Positions 54,884-63,881 of a stretch of DNA of 64,000 nt are shown in pieces. The first letter of the stretch is position 1. Every line of letters begins with the position of its first letter. The position numbers were made by a program, and so were the translations under genes. The notes below the pieces were generated by a model, which saw only the letters and a list, made by a program, of their open reading frames with translations, did not search any database and was not told where the DNA came from. The stretch comes from Bradyrhizobium nivariense. Lineage in GTDB: Bacteria; Pseudomonadota; Alphaproteobacteria; Rhizobiales; Xanthobacteraceae. The stretch lies in the NCBI RefSeq assembly GCF_029846715.1, contig NZ_JARVWW010000001.1:372001-436000 (forward strand), given 5' to 3'.

Positions 54884-54968
54884 TGGTGCGCTCGGAGGGA
54901 CTCGAACCCCCACGATTTTACTCACTGCCACCTCAAGGCAGCGCGTCTACCAATTCCGCCACGAGCGC
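54884..54968 (-). tRNA. tRNA-Leu (anticodon GAG)
   Basis: The minus strand folds as a type II tRNA. The acceptor arm is GCGCTCG with CGAGCGC. The D-arm has GGAATTGGTAGACGCG, the anticodon arm CTGCC-TTGAGGT-GGCAG places GAG at positions 34-36, and a long variable arm follows. The T-arm GGGGGTTCGAGTCCCTC is normal. CCA is encoded at 54884-54886. Its 3' end faces the decayed region at lower coordinates, as expected when an element has integrated there. Confidence 0.93.
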
Positions 54969-55145
54969 TTTTGGGGATGCCGGCTTGAGACCTGAAGGCC
55001 GACCGGATCAACGGCGCCGATCTAACAAATCCATCAGGGGGGTACAAGCCTGCAAAGGCCCTTAATCCCACAAGCTTGGGAAGAAAATTTCGTCCTTCCC
55101 GGCTGCTTTACGGGGTGCCCAGGCCGCTACCGCGTGGCCGGGCCG

Positions 55146-55388
55146 CTACCGCGTGCCGGGGGTGCGCGGCAGCATCTGCTTGACCTCGACCGCGATCCGG
55201 TTGCGATCGACCAGGACGACGCCGGAGGCGACCGGCAGATTATTGGCCAGAACCTTGACCTCGTCGGCCTCGGTTGCGTCCAGCTCGATGATGGCGCCGC
55301 GGGAAAGACGTAATACTTGATGGATCGGCATGGTGGTCGTCCCGAGGACGACCATGAGATCCACGGTGACTTTGTCGAGAGTAGGCAC
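55146..55388 (-). CDS. FliN-type (SpoA) flagellar switch protein, short form
   Basis: An 80-residue protein that is essentially one SpoA domain: VTVDLMVVLGTTTMPIHQVL, RLSRGAIIELDATEADEVKV and VLVDRNRIAVEVKQML. It matches the C-terminal domain of FliN and lacks any N-terminal extension. FliN builds the cytoplasmic C-ring with FliM and FliG, none of which is nearby. A near-perfect 15-base direct repeat (GGCCGCTACCGCGTG) at 55122-55136 and 55141-55155 lies across its stop codon. Confidence 0.8.
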   Translation of the reverse strand: MPTLDKVTVDLMVVLGTTTMPIHQVLRLSRGAIIELDATEADEVKVLANNLPVASGVVLVDRNRIAVEVKQMLPRTPGTR

Positions 55389-55469
55389 TTCAGCACCACC
55401 GCAACTTGGGACTTAGACCAAAGAACTTGGCATTTGCGCCTGGGATCATCACCCGCTTATGGTTAGCCA

Positions 55470-56207
55470 ATGGTTAATTCACCTAAAAACCACCGCCAAG
55501 ACCTCGATTTGGCGTCGTTTTCCGCCGCAGACGGCGAACCCGTGGAGTGGCGGATTTCGGACGCGCCCGTGCCCTACCCCGAAGCCGTGGCCGAAATGGA
55601 GGCGCGCGTCGCAGCGATCGCGGCCGGTGAAGCCCCGGAGCTGGTCTGGCTGCTCGAACATCCCCCGCTCTACACCTCCGGCACCTCGGGCAAGGCCACC
55701 GACCTGCTCGATGCGCGATTCCCGACCTTTGCCACCGGGCGCGGCGGGCAGCTCACCTATCACGGGCCCGGCCAGCGGGTGGCCTATGTCATGCTCGACC
55801 TCAAGCGCCGCCGGCCGGACGTGCGGGCCTATGTCGCGAGCCTGGAGGAATTGATCCTGCGCACGCTCGGCGCCTTCAACGTCCGCGGCGAGCGGCGCGA
55901 GGACCGGGTCGGCGTCTGGGTCAAGCGGCCCGACAAGGGACCCGAGCACGAGGACAAGATCGCGGCGATCGGCGTCCGGCTGAAGCGCTGGGTCTCGTTC
56001 CACGGCATCGCCATCAATGTCGACCCGGAGCTTTCGCATTTCGCCGGCATCGTGCCCTGCGGCGTCGCCGATCCCCGCTACGGCGTCACCTCGCTGGTCG
56101 ATCTCGGCCAGCTCGTGACGATGGCCGATGTCGACGTCGCGCTCCGGCAGGCCTTCGAGGAGCTGTTCGGGCCGACCCGGGCGCTGCTGCCGGAAGCCGT
56201 CGCCTGA
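55470..56207 (+). CDS. lipB: octanoyl-ACP:protein N-octanoyltransferase
   Basis: A 245-residue Lip[22 protein letters not shown] is the ligand-binding block; [17 protein letters not shown] holds the catalytic Lys near residue 170, and GIVPCGV holds the nucleophile Cys near residue 196. It attaches octanoate from ACP to lipoyl domains, ahead of LipA. The ATG at 55470 gives the typical N-terminus. It is monocistronic as far as can be seen, and divergent from the FliN-like gene. Confidence 0.95.
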   Translation: MVNSPKNHRQDLDLASFSAADGEPVEWRISDAPVPYPEAVAEMEARVAAIAAGEAPELVWLLEHPPLYTSGTSGKATDLLDARFPTFATGRGGQLTYHGPGQRVAYVMLDLKRRRPDVRAYVASLEELILRTLGAFNVRGERREDRVGVWVKRPDKGPEHEDKIAAIGVRLKRWVSFHGIAINVDPELSHFAGIVPCGVADPRYGVTSLVDLGQLVTMADVDVALRQAFEELFGPTRALLPEAVA

Positions 56208-56405
56208 CACTTTCCTGTTGGAGACGCGCTACCCGCGTTCTCCGTATGCGTGGAATCGGTTACACTTGATTCCGGTGTCGCCCACGCCTCCCCCCTCCGC
56301 CGGGAAAGTAAATTTCATGCCGGGCGAAGTGACCATCGGACCGACTGTTCGAGCGCCAGGCATAAGGAGGGATTGCGATCATGCTCGCAATGGGAGGTTC
56401 TCACG

Positions 56406-57119
56406 ATGAAGCTGTCTGCACCCGTCTATCACCTGAAGCGAACAGCAAAGCGCATGTCGCGCGAGGAAGGCATTCCGTTGCACGATGCGCTTGACCGCAT
56501 CGCCGCGACGGAAGGGTTTTCAGCCTGGAGCATGCTCGCGGCGAAAGCTGCCGCAGCGACGCCGGCCAGCAGGCTTTTCCCGCAATTCCAACCGGGCGAC
56601 CTGGTGCTGGTCGGCGCACGCCCCGGCCAGGGCAAGACCCTGATGAGCCTCGAACTTGCCGTGGAGGCGATGCGGTCGGGCCACCGCGCCGCGTTCTTCT
56701 CGCTCGAATACACCGAGAAAGACGTTCAGGATCGCTTTCGGGTGATCGGCGTGGACCCGGCGCAATTCGAAAAACTCTTCGAGGTCGATTGCTCCGACGC
56801 CATCAGTGCCGATTACGTCGTCAAGCAGATGGCCGCAGCACCGCGCGGCACAGTCGTGGTGATCGACTATCTGCAACTGCTCGACCAGCGGCGGGAAAAT
56901 CCCGATCTCACCGTTCAGGTGCGCGCGTTGAAATCATTCGCGCGTGACAAGGGATTGATCGTCGTCTTTATCTCGCAGATCGACCGTTCCTATGATCCTT
57001 CGATCAAGCCCTGCCCTGATCTCGACGATGTCAGGCTGCCGAACCCGCTCGACCTCAAGCTGTTCGACAAGACCTGTTTCCTGAACAATTCCGAAGTTCA
57101 GTTCCGAATAGCGAGCTGA
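56406..57119 (+). CDS. orphan DnaB-like RecA-fold ATPase
   Basis: A 237-residue protein with the RecA-like core of replicative helicase: Walker A GARPGQGKTLMSLELAVEAM near residue 75, FFSLEYTEKDVQDRF, Walker B VVVIDYLQLLDQRR near residue 157, and VVFISQIDRSYD. It lacks the DnaB N-terminal primase-binding domain. Instead a short N-terminal region (HLKRTAKRMSREEGIPLHDA) looks like a helical DNA-binding element. The function is unknown; such short forms are annotated DNA helicase. GGGAGG lies before the ATG at 56406. Confidence 0.8.
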   Translation: MKLSAPVYHLKRTAKRMSREEGIPLHDALDRIAATEGFSAWSMLAAKAAAATPASRLFPQFQPGDLVLVGARPGQGKTLMSLELAVEAMRSGHRAAFFSLEYTEKDVQDRFRVIGVDPAQFEKLFEVDCSDAISADYVVKQMAAAPRGTVVVIDYLQLLDQRRENPDLTVQVRALKSFARDKGLIVVFISQIDRSYDPSIKPCPDLDDVRLPNPLDLKLFDKTCFLNNSEVQFRIAS

Positions 57120-57140
57120 CGATTCCTCGCAACCGGTTCA

Positions 57141-57170
57141 GGCCGCGGGTGCGATTGTTCACCCGCGGCC
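57141..57170. terminator. bidirectional stem-loop between convergent genes
   Basis: GGCCGCGGGTG (57141-57151) and CACCCGCGGCC (57160-57170) form a perfect 11-bp stem with an eight-base loop. It lies between the DnaB-like and tautomerase gene ends. No U-run is present on either side. Confidence 0.7.
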
Positions 57171-57177
57171 TCCGTCC

Positions 57178-57600
57178 TCACGCCTTCTCCAGCGAAACCT
57201 CGAGCTTGCCGGCGATGTAGCGACGCTCCTGGGTCAGGCCGCCAAAGCCGTAGGCGTCGCCCTTGACCTCGTCGACGTGCAGATAGGTCTCGGGATGCAG
57301 CGGGCCCAGGATCCCGGCCATGCGCTTGAACATCGTGGCGAGATAGGCGGCCTTCTCGTCCTTGGTGTTGGTGCCTTCGCTGACGTGGATGTCGATCCAG
57401 TAGCTCGCGAGCTTCTGCTCCGCGAGCGACTTGCCGCCGGCGAACCAGTCGCCCGCGTCGACCGATTTCACGATGATGGCGGTGACCCCGGGGTCCTTGT
57501 GCAGGATTTTTGCGGTGAGCTCCGAAACGGCGTTCGCGATGTCGGCCTTCAGCGAAGGCGACTGGCGCGAGGTGGTGTAGGATACGGTGATCAGCGGCAT
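57178..57600 (-). CDS. tautomerase-superfamily protein
   Basis: A 140-residue protein that begins MPLITVSYTTSRQSPSLKAD, with the N-terminal catalytic Pro of 4-oxalocrotonate tautomerase, and continues as a fused two-module form. The ATG at 57600 is the family start, since the proline must follow the initiator Met. It is divergent from a LysR regulator gene across an inverted repeat, a common layout for a regulated catabolic gene. The substrate is not known. Confidence 0.82.
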   Translation of the reverse strand: MPLITVSYTTSRQSPSLKADIANAVSELTAKILHKDPGVTAIIVKSVDAGDWFAGGKSLAEQKLASYWIDIHVSEGTNTKDEKAAYLATMFKRMAGILGPLHPETYLHVDEVKGDAYGFGGLTQERRYIAGKLEVSLEKA

Positions 57601-57672
57601 GTCGTTCTCCTCATGATGTCGCGCAGGTCTTGCGCGGCGTTGGCGAGAAGCTAGACCTGCCCTCGCCATTTT

Positions 57673-57709
57673 GGTATCTTATCTTTATTGATACCAGTGA
57701 TAAGATATC
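57673..57709. promoter_or_regulatory. inverted repeat between tautomerase and LysR genes
   Basis: GGTATCTTATC (57673-57683) is matched by GATAAGATATC (57699-57709) with one mismatch at the outer end. Inside it, GGTATC also pairs with GATACC (57690-57695). It fills most of the space before the lysR start and is the likely LysR binding region. Confidence 0.65.
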
Positions 57710-57712
57710 GTA

Positions 57713-58567
57713 ATGACAGCAACGCTCGACATCGCCACCGTCCAGGCTTTCCTGCTGGTCGCCGACCTCCAGAGCTTTACCCGCACCGCCGAGGCGCTCG
57801 GCACCACACAGGCGGCGGTCAGTCTCAAGCTGCAACGGCTGGAAACGCTGCTCGGAAAGCGCCTGGTCGAGCGCTCGCCGCGCGCGGTCCGGCTCACGGC
57901 CGACGGCGCGACGTTCCGCGATCGCGCCCGCGCACTGATCGCGGCACATGACCGCGCACTGTCGGGCGATGCATCCGCCGCACAGTTGCTTTCGCTCGGC
58001 ATCTCCGATCACGCCGCAGGCCCCGAGTTGGTGCCGCTGCTGGAACGCCTGCACGCGATGTCCTCAAACCTCACGCTCGCCGTCACCATCGGCTTTTCGC
58101 GCGAGATGCAGGAGGCCTATGATGCGGGGCGGCTCGATGCGGTGATCGTGCGCCAGGAAGGCAGCCGCCGCGGCGGCGAAAAACTCACCGAGGACGAATT
58201 CGGCTGGTTCGCATCGAGACGCTTCGCCCTACCGCACGGCCAGCCGCTGCCGCTCGCAACGCTTGCCCCGCCCTGCGGCGTCCGCGCCATCGCCGTTCGC
58301 GCGCTCGACAAGGCCGGCATCGCCTGGCGCGAGCGTTTCGTCGGCGGCGGCGTCACGGCGGTGGTCGCAGCCGCGCTTGCCGGACTTGCGATTGCGCCGC
58401 TGGCGCGGCGGATCGCGCCTCCCGGGCTGGTCGACGTCGGGCCAGCGCACAAGCTCCCAAAACTCGGAAGCTCGAAGGTGATGCTCCATTCGAAGGTCAG
58501 CGACCCCGTCAAGCTGGCGGCGCTGCGCGCGGTGGCCGCGACGTTTCGGAGCGCGGCGACGGTCTGA
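57713..58567 (+). CDS. LysR-family transcriptional regulator
   Basis: A 284-residue LTTR. The HTH region (residues ~6-65) has FLLVADLQSFTRTAEALGTT and QAAVSLKLQRLETLLGKRLV. The effector domain follows (LTLAVTIGFSREMQEAYDAG and ERFVGGGVTAVVAAALAG). It is divergent from the tautomerase gene with 112 bases between starts and an inverted repeat next to its own start, so it probably controls that gene and itself. Confidence 0.9.
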   Translation: MTATLDIATVQAFLLVADLQSFTRTAEALGTTQAAVSLKLQRLETLLGKRLVERSPRAVRLTADGATFRDRARALIAAHDRALSGDASAAQLLSLGISDHAAGPELVPLLERLHAMSSNLTLAVTIGFSREMQEAYDAGRLDAVIVRQEGSRRGGEKLTEDEFGWFASRRFALPHGQPLPLATLAPPCGVRAIAVRALDKAGIAWRERFVGGGVTAVVAAALAGLAIAPLARRIAPPGLVDVGPAHKLPKLGSSKVMLHSKVSDPVKLAALRAVAATFRSAATV

Positions 58568-58762
58568 CGCCGCGTCGCCAGCACATAGTCGGCCCACAGG
58601 CCGTACCAGCCGATCGCAGGCCGCTGACAAGCACCTCGGGGTGCATTGCGGAGAAGTCGCGGAACTGCCCGCTGGGATTGATTCAATTAGACATTGAGGC
58701 TAACAACACGAGCAACTATTCAATTGCTCGCATCGCGTGTGGCGCATAGCGTATGAGCCCGA

Positions 58763-58885
58763 ATGAAAAAGCTGTTCAAGAACAAGTCTTTCCTTGCTTT
58801 GCTGGCGCTGATCGCCGTGCTCGCTGTCCTGCTGGTGCTGTCCGATCCGACGCTCTCGTCCAAGTTCCGATACCAAAACTTCTGA
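58763..58885 (+). CDS. 40-residue single-span membrane peptide
   Basis: The frame reads MKKLFKNKSFLALLALIAVL, continues AVLLVLSDPTLSSKFRYQNF and stops. It has a basic start, one membrane helix of about 20 residues and a short polar tail, as in real small membrane proteins. The stop is three bases before the start of the SGNH gene, so they are very likely one operon. No family is recognised. Confidence 0.62.
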   Translation: MKKLFKNKSFLALLALIAVLAVLLVLSDPTLSSKFRYQNF

Positions 58886-58888
58886 TCA

Positions 58889-59944
58889 ATGCACTTCAGT
58901 CTTCGTTCAGCAATTAAGTTGGCCGCGACCCTTGCAGCGATCGAGGTCATTTTCTGGAGCTTCGGCACGCTCTCCATGAGCCGTGGCAATCCATACCGGC
59001 TCTACGACGTCAGTCGCCTCCGTGAGGCCATAGCAGCCAATCTCGAGACGGAGCGACGCGGCTCACAGGCCGGATGGCCAATAGGCAACGCCTACGTTCC
59101 GAGGCCGCATCCTCCGACCTCGCCGGCGGTCTGCGGCAGCGCATGGGGCGGCTCTTTCACTTTCGGCGACGACGTCGCCGATGCCGACACATGGCCCCAC
59201 CGCCTCTCCGTCAGCCTCGGATGCCAGGTGCAGAATTACGGTACGGATGGCTACGGCCTCGACCAGACGCTTATCCGACTCCGTGCGGCACCGACCAACC
59301 AGCCCATTACCATTGTCGCCATTGCGCCGCCCATGATCATGGCCGGCGGCGCTTCGTCTTGGGCGTTTGTCGACCTCGACAACGGCAGGCCGCGCGCCCG
59401 GTTGACGAAACCGCGCTTCGCGCTGGTTGCGAACGGATTGACGACGATTCCGCGGCCCGCCCCCGATGTCGACGACATCCTCGCCAATATCACCAGCGAT
59501 ATGCCGTCGCGAGACTGGACAGCGATGCGCTTTCCGTTCTCGCTTTCGGTTGTCCGCGCCATCCATCGCAAGCTGCGCGGCCCCCGTCCCTTCAATGAGC
59601 TCGGCCCAAATGCCGAGACCCCAGAAGGCGAGCAGTTGCGGCAGATCGCTGCCCGGATAGTCAGCGAGATCGCGGCGACCACGCGTGAACGCCATTCGCA
59701 CCTGGCGGTGATCCTGATTCCGCAACCAACGGCCAGCCTCGACGCCGGCGAGCAATATGCGGACTTCCGCCGCAAGCTCGAACAAACACAGCCGGTGCCC
59801 TGCGTTATCGATCCAACCGACGAGCTGCGGCGCCTAACGCCCGCTGCAGCCACGACGGACAGCGGCCACTTCACCGCAGCGGGCAACGCGGCGATCGCCG
59901 AAGCCGCCATGCGCGGGCTGCGCACCTGCGGCTTCACGTCGTGA
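58889..59944 (+). CDS. SGNH-hydrolase-like exported protein
   Basis: A 351-residue protein with an N-terminal membrane segment (LAATLAAIEVIFWSFGTLS, residues ~10-30). SGNH blocks are GGSFTFGDDVADADTWPHRL (block I with the Ser), QNYGTDGYGLDQTL (G and N), and a C-terminal D-S-x-H, DSGHFTAAGNAAIAEA. Such proteins transfer or remove acyl groups on periplasmic glycans. It overlaps the acyltransferase gene at 59941 by four bases (GTGA), and follows a 40-residue membrane peptide by three. The three act together by context. Confidence 0.75.
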   Translation: MHFSLRSAIKLAATLAAIEVIFWSFGTLSMSRGNPYRLYDVSRLREAIAANLETERRGSQAGWPIGNAYVPRPHPPTSPAVCGSAWGGSFTFGDDVADADTWPHRLSVSLGCQVQNYGTDGYGLDQTLIRLRAAPTNQPITIVAIAPPMIMAGGASSWAFVDLDNGRPRARLTKPRFALVANGLTTIPRPAPDVDDILANITSDMPSRDWTAMRFPFSLSVVRAIHRKLRGPRPFNELGPNAETPEGEQLRQIAARIVSEIAATTRERHSHLAVILIPQPTASLDAGEQYADFRRKLEQTQPVPCVIDPTDELRRLTPAAATTDSGHFTAAGNAAIAEAAMRGLRTCGFTS

Positions 59945-61020
59945 CCGCCGCGCGCATCGCGTCGCTCGACCTGCTGCGCGGCCTCGCGGCCCTGTCGGTC
60001 GCCATCCCGCACTTCCTGATGACCGCGCAGATCGCACCGGCCGCCGCAGAGACGATCTCGATCCTGGGCGTCGAGATATTCTTCGTGCTCAGCGGTTATG
60101 TGTTGGCGCCGCAGATCATGACCTATTTGATCGAACGACCGAGCGTCGCCAGCCTCGCAACATTCTGGTTCCGGCGCTGGATGCGAACAATCCCGCCCTA
60201 TTTGGTCGCGCTGGTAGCCGCATCCATCCTCGCGCGCCAGCTGATGACAGTGGATTTCCTGCGCTACGTGTTCTATCTGCAAAACGTCGCCGTCCAAGCC
60301 AACACGCAGGACTATTTTCCGATCGCTTGGAGCCTGGCGGTCGAGGAGTGGTTCTATTTGCTGTTTCCACTCGCCTGCCTCGGCCTCGCACCGATGCTTC
60401 CAGCCGGCCGAAGTCGGCCCTGGATCATCGGCACGGCCTTTATCGTTGCAGTCACCATCGCCAGGACAATAGCGCCCGCAACCGAACATTGGGGGAACGA
60501 TATCCGTCGCGTCGTCGCGTTCCGTATGGACGCGATCGGCTATGGCTTCCTGCTGCATCTCACCCTGATGCGTCTTCGCCCGCAGCCGCTCTTCGCCTGG
60601 TGCACGTTGGCGACCGCAAGCGTCATCACCCTTGTCCTCACATGGACGCTCGCCAAAGAAGGATCAGACCCCCTCATTGAGGCTGCTTTTCCGTTCTACA
60701 GCGCCGCACTCGGCGCCAGCGCGATTGCCGCATTCCTGACACTCGATCTGCAGGGCCACTTGGCCCGCCTCGGGCTGTTTCTCGGGCGCATATCCTATTC
60801 CGTCTACCTGTTCCACGTCATCGCACTCACCGCGATTTCCGGGCTCGACGCACCGTGGCCACTGAAACTCGCCGCTTTTCTGGCCATTACCGTGCTGATC
60901 GCCACACTGATGTCGGTTGCGATCGAGGCGCCCATCCTTGCTGCACGCCCGCGGTATTCGGAACCGGGCCAGCCGACCGCGCACCCTTCGGCCAGTCGAC
61001 CGACGATGCCACGACCGTGA
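59941..61020 (+). CDS. acyltransferase-3 family membrane protein
   Basis: A 359-residue OafA/acyltransferase-3 protein with about ten membrane helices. The N-terminus is ASLDLLRGLAALSVAIPHF, with the R-G-x-A-x-x-x-V and H-F elements, and EIFFVLSGYVLAPQI follows. The catalytic R-x10-H pattern is present in SLDLLRG onward. It moves acyl groups, often acetyl, across the inner membrane onto glycans. It starts at GTG 59941, inside the stop of the SGNH gene, so translation is coupled. Confidence 0.88.
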   Translation: MTAARIASLDLLRGLAALSVAIPHFLMTAQIAPAAAETISILGVEIFFVLSGYVLAPQIMTYLIERPSVASLATFWFRRWMRTIPPYLVALVAASILARQLMTVDFLRYVFYLQNVAVQANTQDYFPIAWSLAVEEWFYLLFPLACLGLAPMLPAGRSRPWIIGTAFIVAVTIARTIAPATEHWGNDIRRVVAFRMDAIGYGFLLHLTLMRLRPQPLFAWCTLATASVITLVLTWTLAKEGSDPLIEAAFPFYSAALGASAIAAFLTLDLQGHLARLGLFLGRISYSVYLFHVIALTAISGLDAPWPLKLAAFLAITVLIATLMSVAIEAPILAARPRYSEPGQPTAHPSASRPTMPRP

Positions 61021-61156
61021 TGCTGCCCATCAGCCCTTCGTGTTAGATCGCGCGGAGAAACATAACCCGTCACGAGAGCATCTATCAAAAATTGAGCTTA
61101 ATTAATCACTCTCTTTTTAATTGCGGATATTGCGAGCCGCGTGATACGCCGGACGC

Positions 61157-62167
61157 ATGGACAAGGATCAATTGCCGGGCATCCAGGCCGGCCGTGCCGT
61201 TGCCGCTCTCTCCGTTCTTTACTTCCACTCTTATGTGGCGCTCGGCTATTTCGACCCGGCTTCGCTCCACACGTGGTCATGGCTGGCGACTCATGGCGCG
61301 ACCGGAGTTGACCTGTTTTTCGCCATCTCAGGATTCATTATCTGCCTCGTCGCTGAGCGGCCCGGCTTTACCCGCGGCGACTTCGCGCTGCGACGAGCGC
61401 TACGCATCTATCCGCTCAACGCCCTCGTCACGGTCGCGATGCTGGTCATGTTCTCCTACCGCATCGCCGGCTCTGCGGCCGACATCGAGCCGCTGCGGAT
61501 CCTGCGCTCGCTGCTGATCTTGCCGCAGCACGCGCCCATCAATTCGGTTGGATGGACGCTGGAGCTGGAAGTTGCCTTCTACCTGGTCGCCGTGGTCTTG
61601 CTGCCGATCGGCGGCCGCTTCCTGCTCCTCGCCTACTGCGTTGCGTCAGGTCTCGTCGGCAACTGGCTTGCCCCGGAATCGCCGTGGATCGCGCGGTTCA
61701 TCGGCGGTCACTACCTCGATTTCGGCGCGGGCATCGCCGCTTGGATCGCCATAGGCCGCACCCGACAACACTGGCCACTGTCGATCATCATGATCGCCTG
61801 CGGCGTAGGCGCCTATCTCGCCGGAGGGCGACTGGCGGTGTCCGAGATGACGCCTCTGGCCTGCGGCCTCGTCGTCGCGGGTCTTGCGGTCCTCCCGGCG
61901 GTCCCTCGTCCTCTGCTGACACTCGGCAACATCTCCTATGGCGTTTACCTGATCCACTGGCCGATCATGAACCTTGCGACCTGGTATGCCTTCACCTACA
62001 CCCCCGCACGCGATCTCGGCGAAGCCTACCGCTGGCTGACGATCGGCCTCGTCATCCTCATGGCCGGACTGTCATGGGTGCTGTTCGAGCGCCCATTGAT
62101 CAGGCTCGGCCGGCGGCGGAAGCAGCCGCCGCCAGCCTTCGGTAAACCGTTGGCGCAAGAACCGTGA
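61157..62167 (+). CDS. acyltransferase-3 family membrane protein
   Basis: A 336-residue paralogue of the preceding acyltransferase type. It opens IQAGRAVAALSVLYFHSYVA, with the A-A-L-S-V-L-x-x-H element, and GVDLFFAISGFIICL. About ten helices follow, with LGNISYGVYLIHWPIMNL near the end, as in OafA. A 136-base AT-rich gap (61021-61156) lies before it and may carry its own promoter. With the SGNH and first acyltransferase genes it probably decorates lipopolysaccharide or another glycan. Confidence 0.88.
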   Translation: MDKDQLPGIQAGRAVAALSVLYFHSYVALGYFDPASLHTWSWLATHGATGVDLFFAISGFIICLVAERPGFTRGDFALRRALRIYPLNALVTVAMLVMFSYRIAGSAADIEPLRILRSLLILPQHAPINSVGWTLELEVAFYLVAVVLLPIGGRFLLLAYCVASGLVGNWLAPESPWIARFIGGHYLDFGAGIAAWIAIGRTRQHWPLSIIMIACGVGAYLAGGRLAVSEMTPLACGLVVAGLAVLPAVPRPLLTLGNISYGVYLIHWPIMNLATWYAFTYTPARDLGEAYRWLTIGLVILMAGLSWVLFERPLIRLGRRRKQPPPAFGKPLAQEP

Positions 62168-62321
62168 TGGCGCCGCCGGCGGTCTGCGCCGTGAAGTTGA
62201 TTGCCTCGTTCTCGCCTGCAGTAACGTGCATACCGGCCGCGATATTTGCCTAAAATGGTTCCAGGTTCGGGGAACCATCTGCTACCTGCGACGTTTGCTC
62301 CCGTCGAGGCAGGGTGCCGGA

Positions 62322-63842
62322 ATGGTCGAGAAGTTCAGTCAGCAGCGAGACTTGTTCGAGAGCGAACGCAGTTTCCGCCTGTTGGTTGATGGGGTTGCGG
62401 ACTACGCCCTCTACATGCTCGATCCCACCGGGATCATCACCAGCTGGAACATCGGCGGCGAGCGCATCAAGGGCTATTCGCCCAGGGAGATCCTCGGCCA
62501 GCATTTTTCCCGCTTCTACACCGAGGCCGACCGCGCCAACGGCAAGCCCGCCCGTGCGCTCGGAATCGCGCGGGAAAAGGGCCGCTACGAGGAGGAAGGC
62601 TGGCGGGTCCGCAAGGACGGCACTTTCTTCTGGGCGAGCGTCATGATCGATCCGATCTACGAGGACGGCCAGCTGGTCGGCTTCGCCAAGATCACGCGCG
62701 ACATCACCGAGCGCCGCAATACCCAGATCAAGCTCGAGGCGATGCACAAGCAGCTCGCCGAATCCCAGAAGTTCGATGCGCTCGGCCAGCTCACCGGCGG
62801 GGTCGCCCACGACTTCAACAATCTCCTGATGATCATCAGCGGCAGCCTCCACATGCTAAAGAGAGGGGCCGACGACGAGGCCAAGCTTCAGCGCGCGATC
62901 TCGGCCATCGAGACCGCCACCAAACGCGGCGCGGCGCTGACCAACCAGCTCCTCACCTTCGCACGGCGGCAGAGCGTCAATCCGCAGGCGATCGACTTCG
63001 CCGACCGCATCGCGGCGATCCGCGAGGTGCTCGATGCCGGCGTCGGCAGCTCCGTGCGCCTGGCCTTCGACGTCAGCCGCGACGTCTGGCCGATCAAGAC
63101 CGACGTCTCCGAGCTCGAGACCGCGCTGCTCAACCTCGTCATCAATGCCCGCGACGCGATGCCCGACGGGGGTACGGTAACGATCTCTGCGCGCAATCTC
63201 GTGCTCGACGAGGCGCTCCTCGCCGGCGATTTCGTCGCGATCGACATCACCGATACCGGGCTCGGCATTCCCTCCGACGTTCTCGACAAGATCTTCGAGC
63301 CGTTCTTCACGACCAAGCCGATCGGCAAGGGCACCGGCCTCGGCCTCTCCCAGGTGCACGGCTTTGCCCATCAGGCCGGCGGCACGGTGCGGGTCGCGAG
63401 CGTGCTCGGCAAGGGCACGAGGTTCACCATCCTCCTGCCACGCGGAGGAGATGCGCCATCGCGCGAGGCGGCGGGAGAACCGGCGTTCCACGGCAGCGGC
63501 ACGGTGCTGCTGGTCGAGGACAATCCGGACGTCGCCGCCGTCAGCATCGGTCTTCTCGAGCAGCTCGGCTATCACGTGCGCCGGGTCGCGGACGCCGAAG
63601 CCGCCTTGCGCGAGATCGAGAAGAACGGCGTCGACTTCGTGTTCTCGGACATCGTCATGCCCGGCAAGATGGACGGGCTCAGCCTTGCCCATCATCTCCG
63701 CCAGATCCGCCCCGGCCTGCCGATCCTGCTCGCCACCGGCTACAGCGACGTCGCCGCCGGCGTGCGCGGCGACTTTCCGATCCTGCGCAAGCCCTACGAG
63801 ATCCACGAATTGAGCGAAGCGATCGCCAAGCTGCCGCGGTAA
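62322..63842 (+). CDS. hybrid sensor histidine kinase (PAS, HisKA, ATPase, receiver)
   Basis: A 506-residue soluble kinase with no membrane segment. Order: a PAS/PAC domain (residues ~15-135, [20 protein letters not shown] type wording as [10 protein letters not shown], then [14 protein letters not shown]); a dimerisation box with the phospho-His near 162 ([18 protein letters not shown]); an ATPase ([38 protein letters not shown]); and a receiver domain with Asp near 443 ([13 protein letters not shown]). The HDFNN box is typical of bacteria with many such kinases. The ATG at 62322 is used; the frame is open earlier. The signal is unknown. Confidence 0.92.
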   Translation: MVEKFSQQRDLFESERSFRLLVDGVADYALYMLDPTGIITSWNIGGERIKGYSPREILGQHFSRFYTEADRANGKPARALGIAREKGRYEEEGWRVRKDGTFFWASVMIDPIYEDGQLVGFAKITRDITERRNTQIKLEAMHKQLAESQKFDALGQLTGGVAHDFNNLLMIISGSLHMLKRGADDEAKLQRAISAIETATKRGAALTNQLLTFARRQSVNPQAIDFADRIAAIREVLDAGVGSSVRLAFDVSRDVWPIKTDVSELETALLNLVINARDAMPDGGTVTISARNLVLDEALLAGDFVAIDITDTGLGIPSDVLDKIFEPFFTTKPIGKGTGLGLSQVHGFAHQAGGTVRVASVLGKGTRFTILLPRGGDAPSREAAGEPAFHGSGTVLLVEDNPDVAAVSIGLLEQLGYHVRRVADAEAALREIEKNGVDFVFSDIVMPGKMDGLSLAHHLRQIRPGLPILLATGYSDVAAGVRGDFPILRKPYEIHELSEAIAKLPR

Positions 63843-63849
63843 TTCTTGA

Positions 63850-63873
63850 CCTCTTGCCCCGCCCGGCAAGAGG
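63850..63873. terminator. stem-loop between convergent genes
   Basis: CCTCTTGCC (63850-63858) pairs perfectly with GGCAAGAGG (63865-63873) around the loop CCGCCC. It lies eight bases after the hybrid kinase stop and just before the acylphosphatase stop on the other strand. Confidence 0.65.
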
Positions 63874-63881
63874 CCTGGCTC

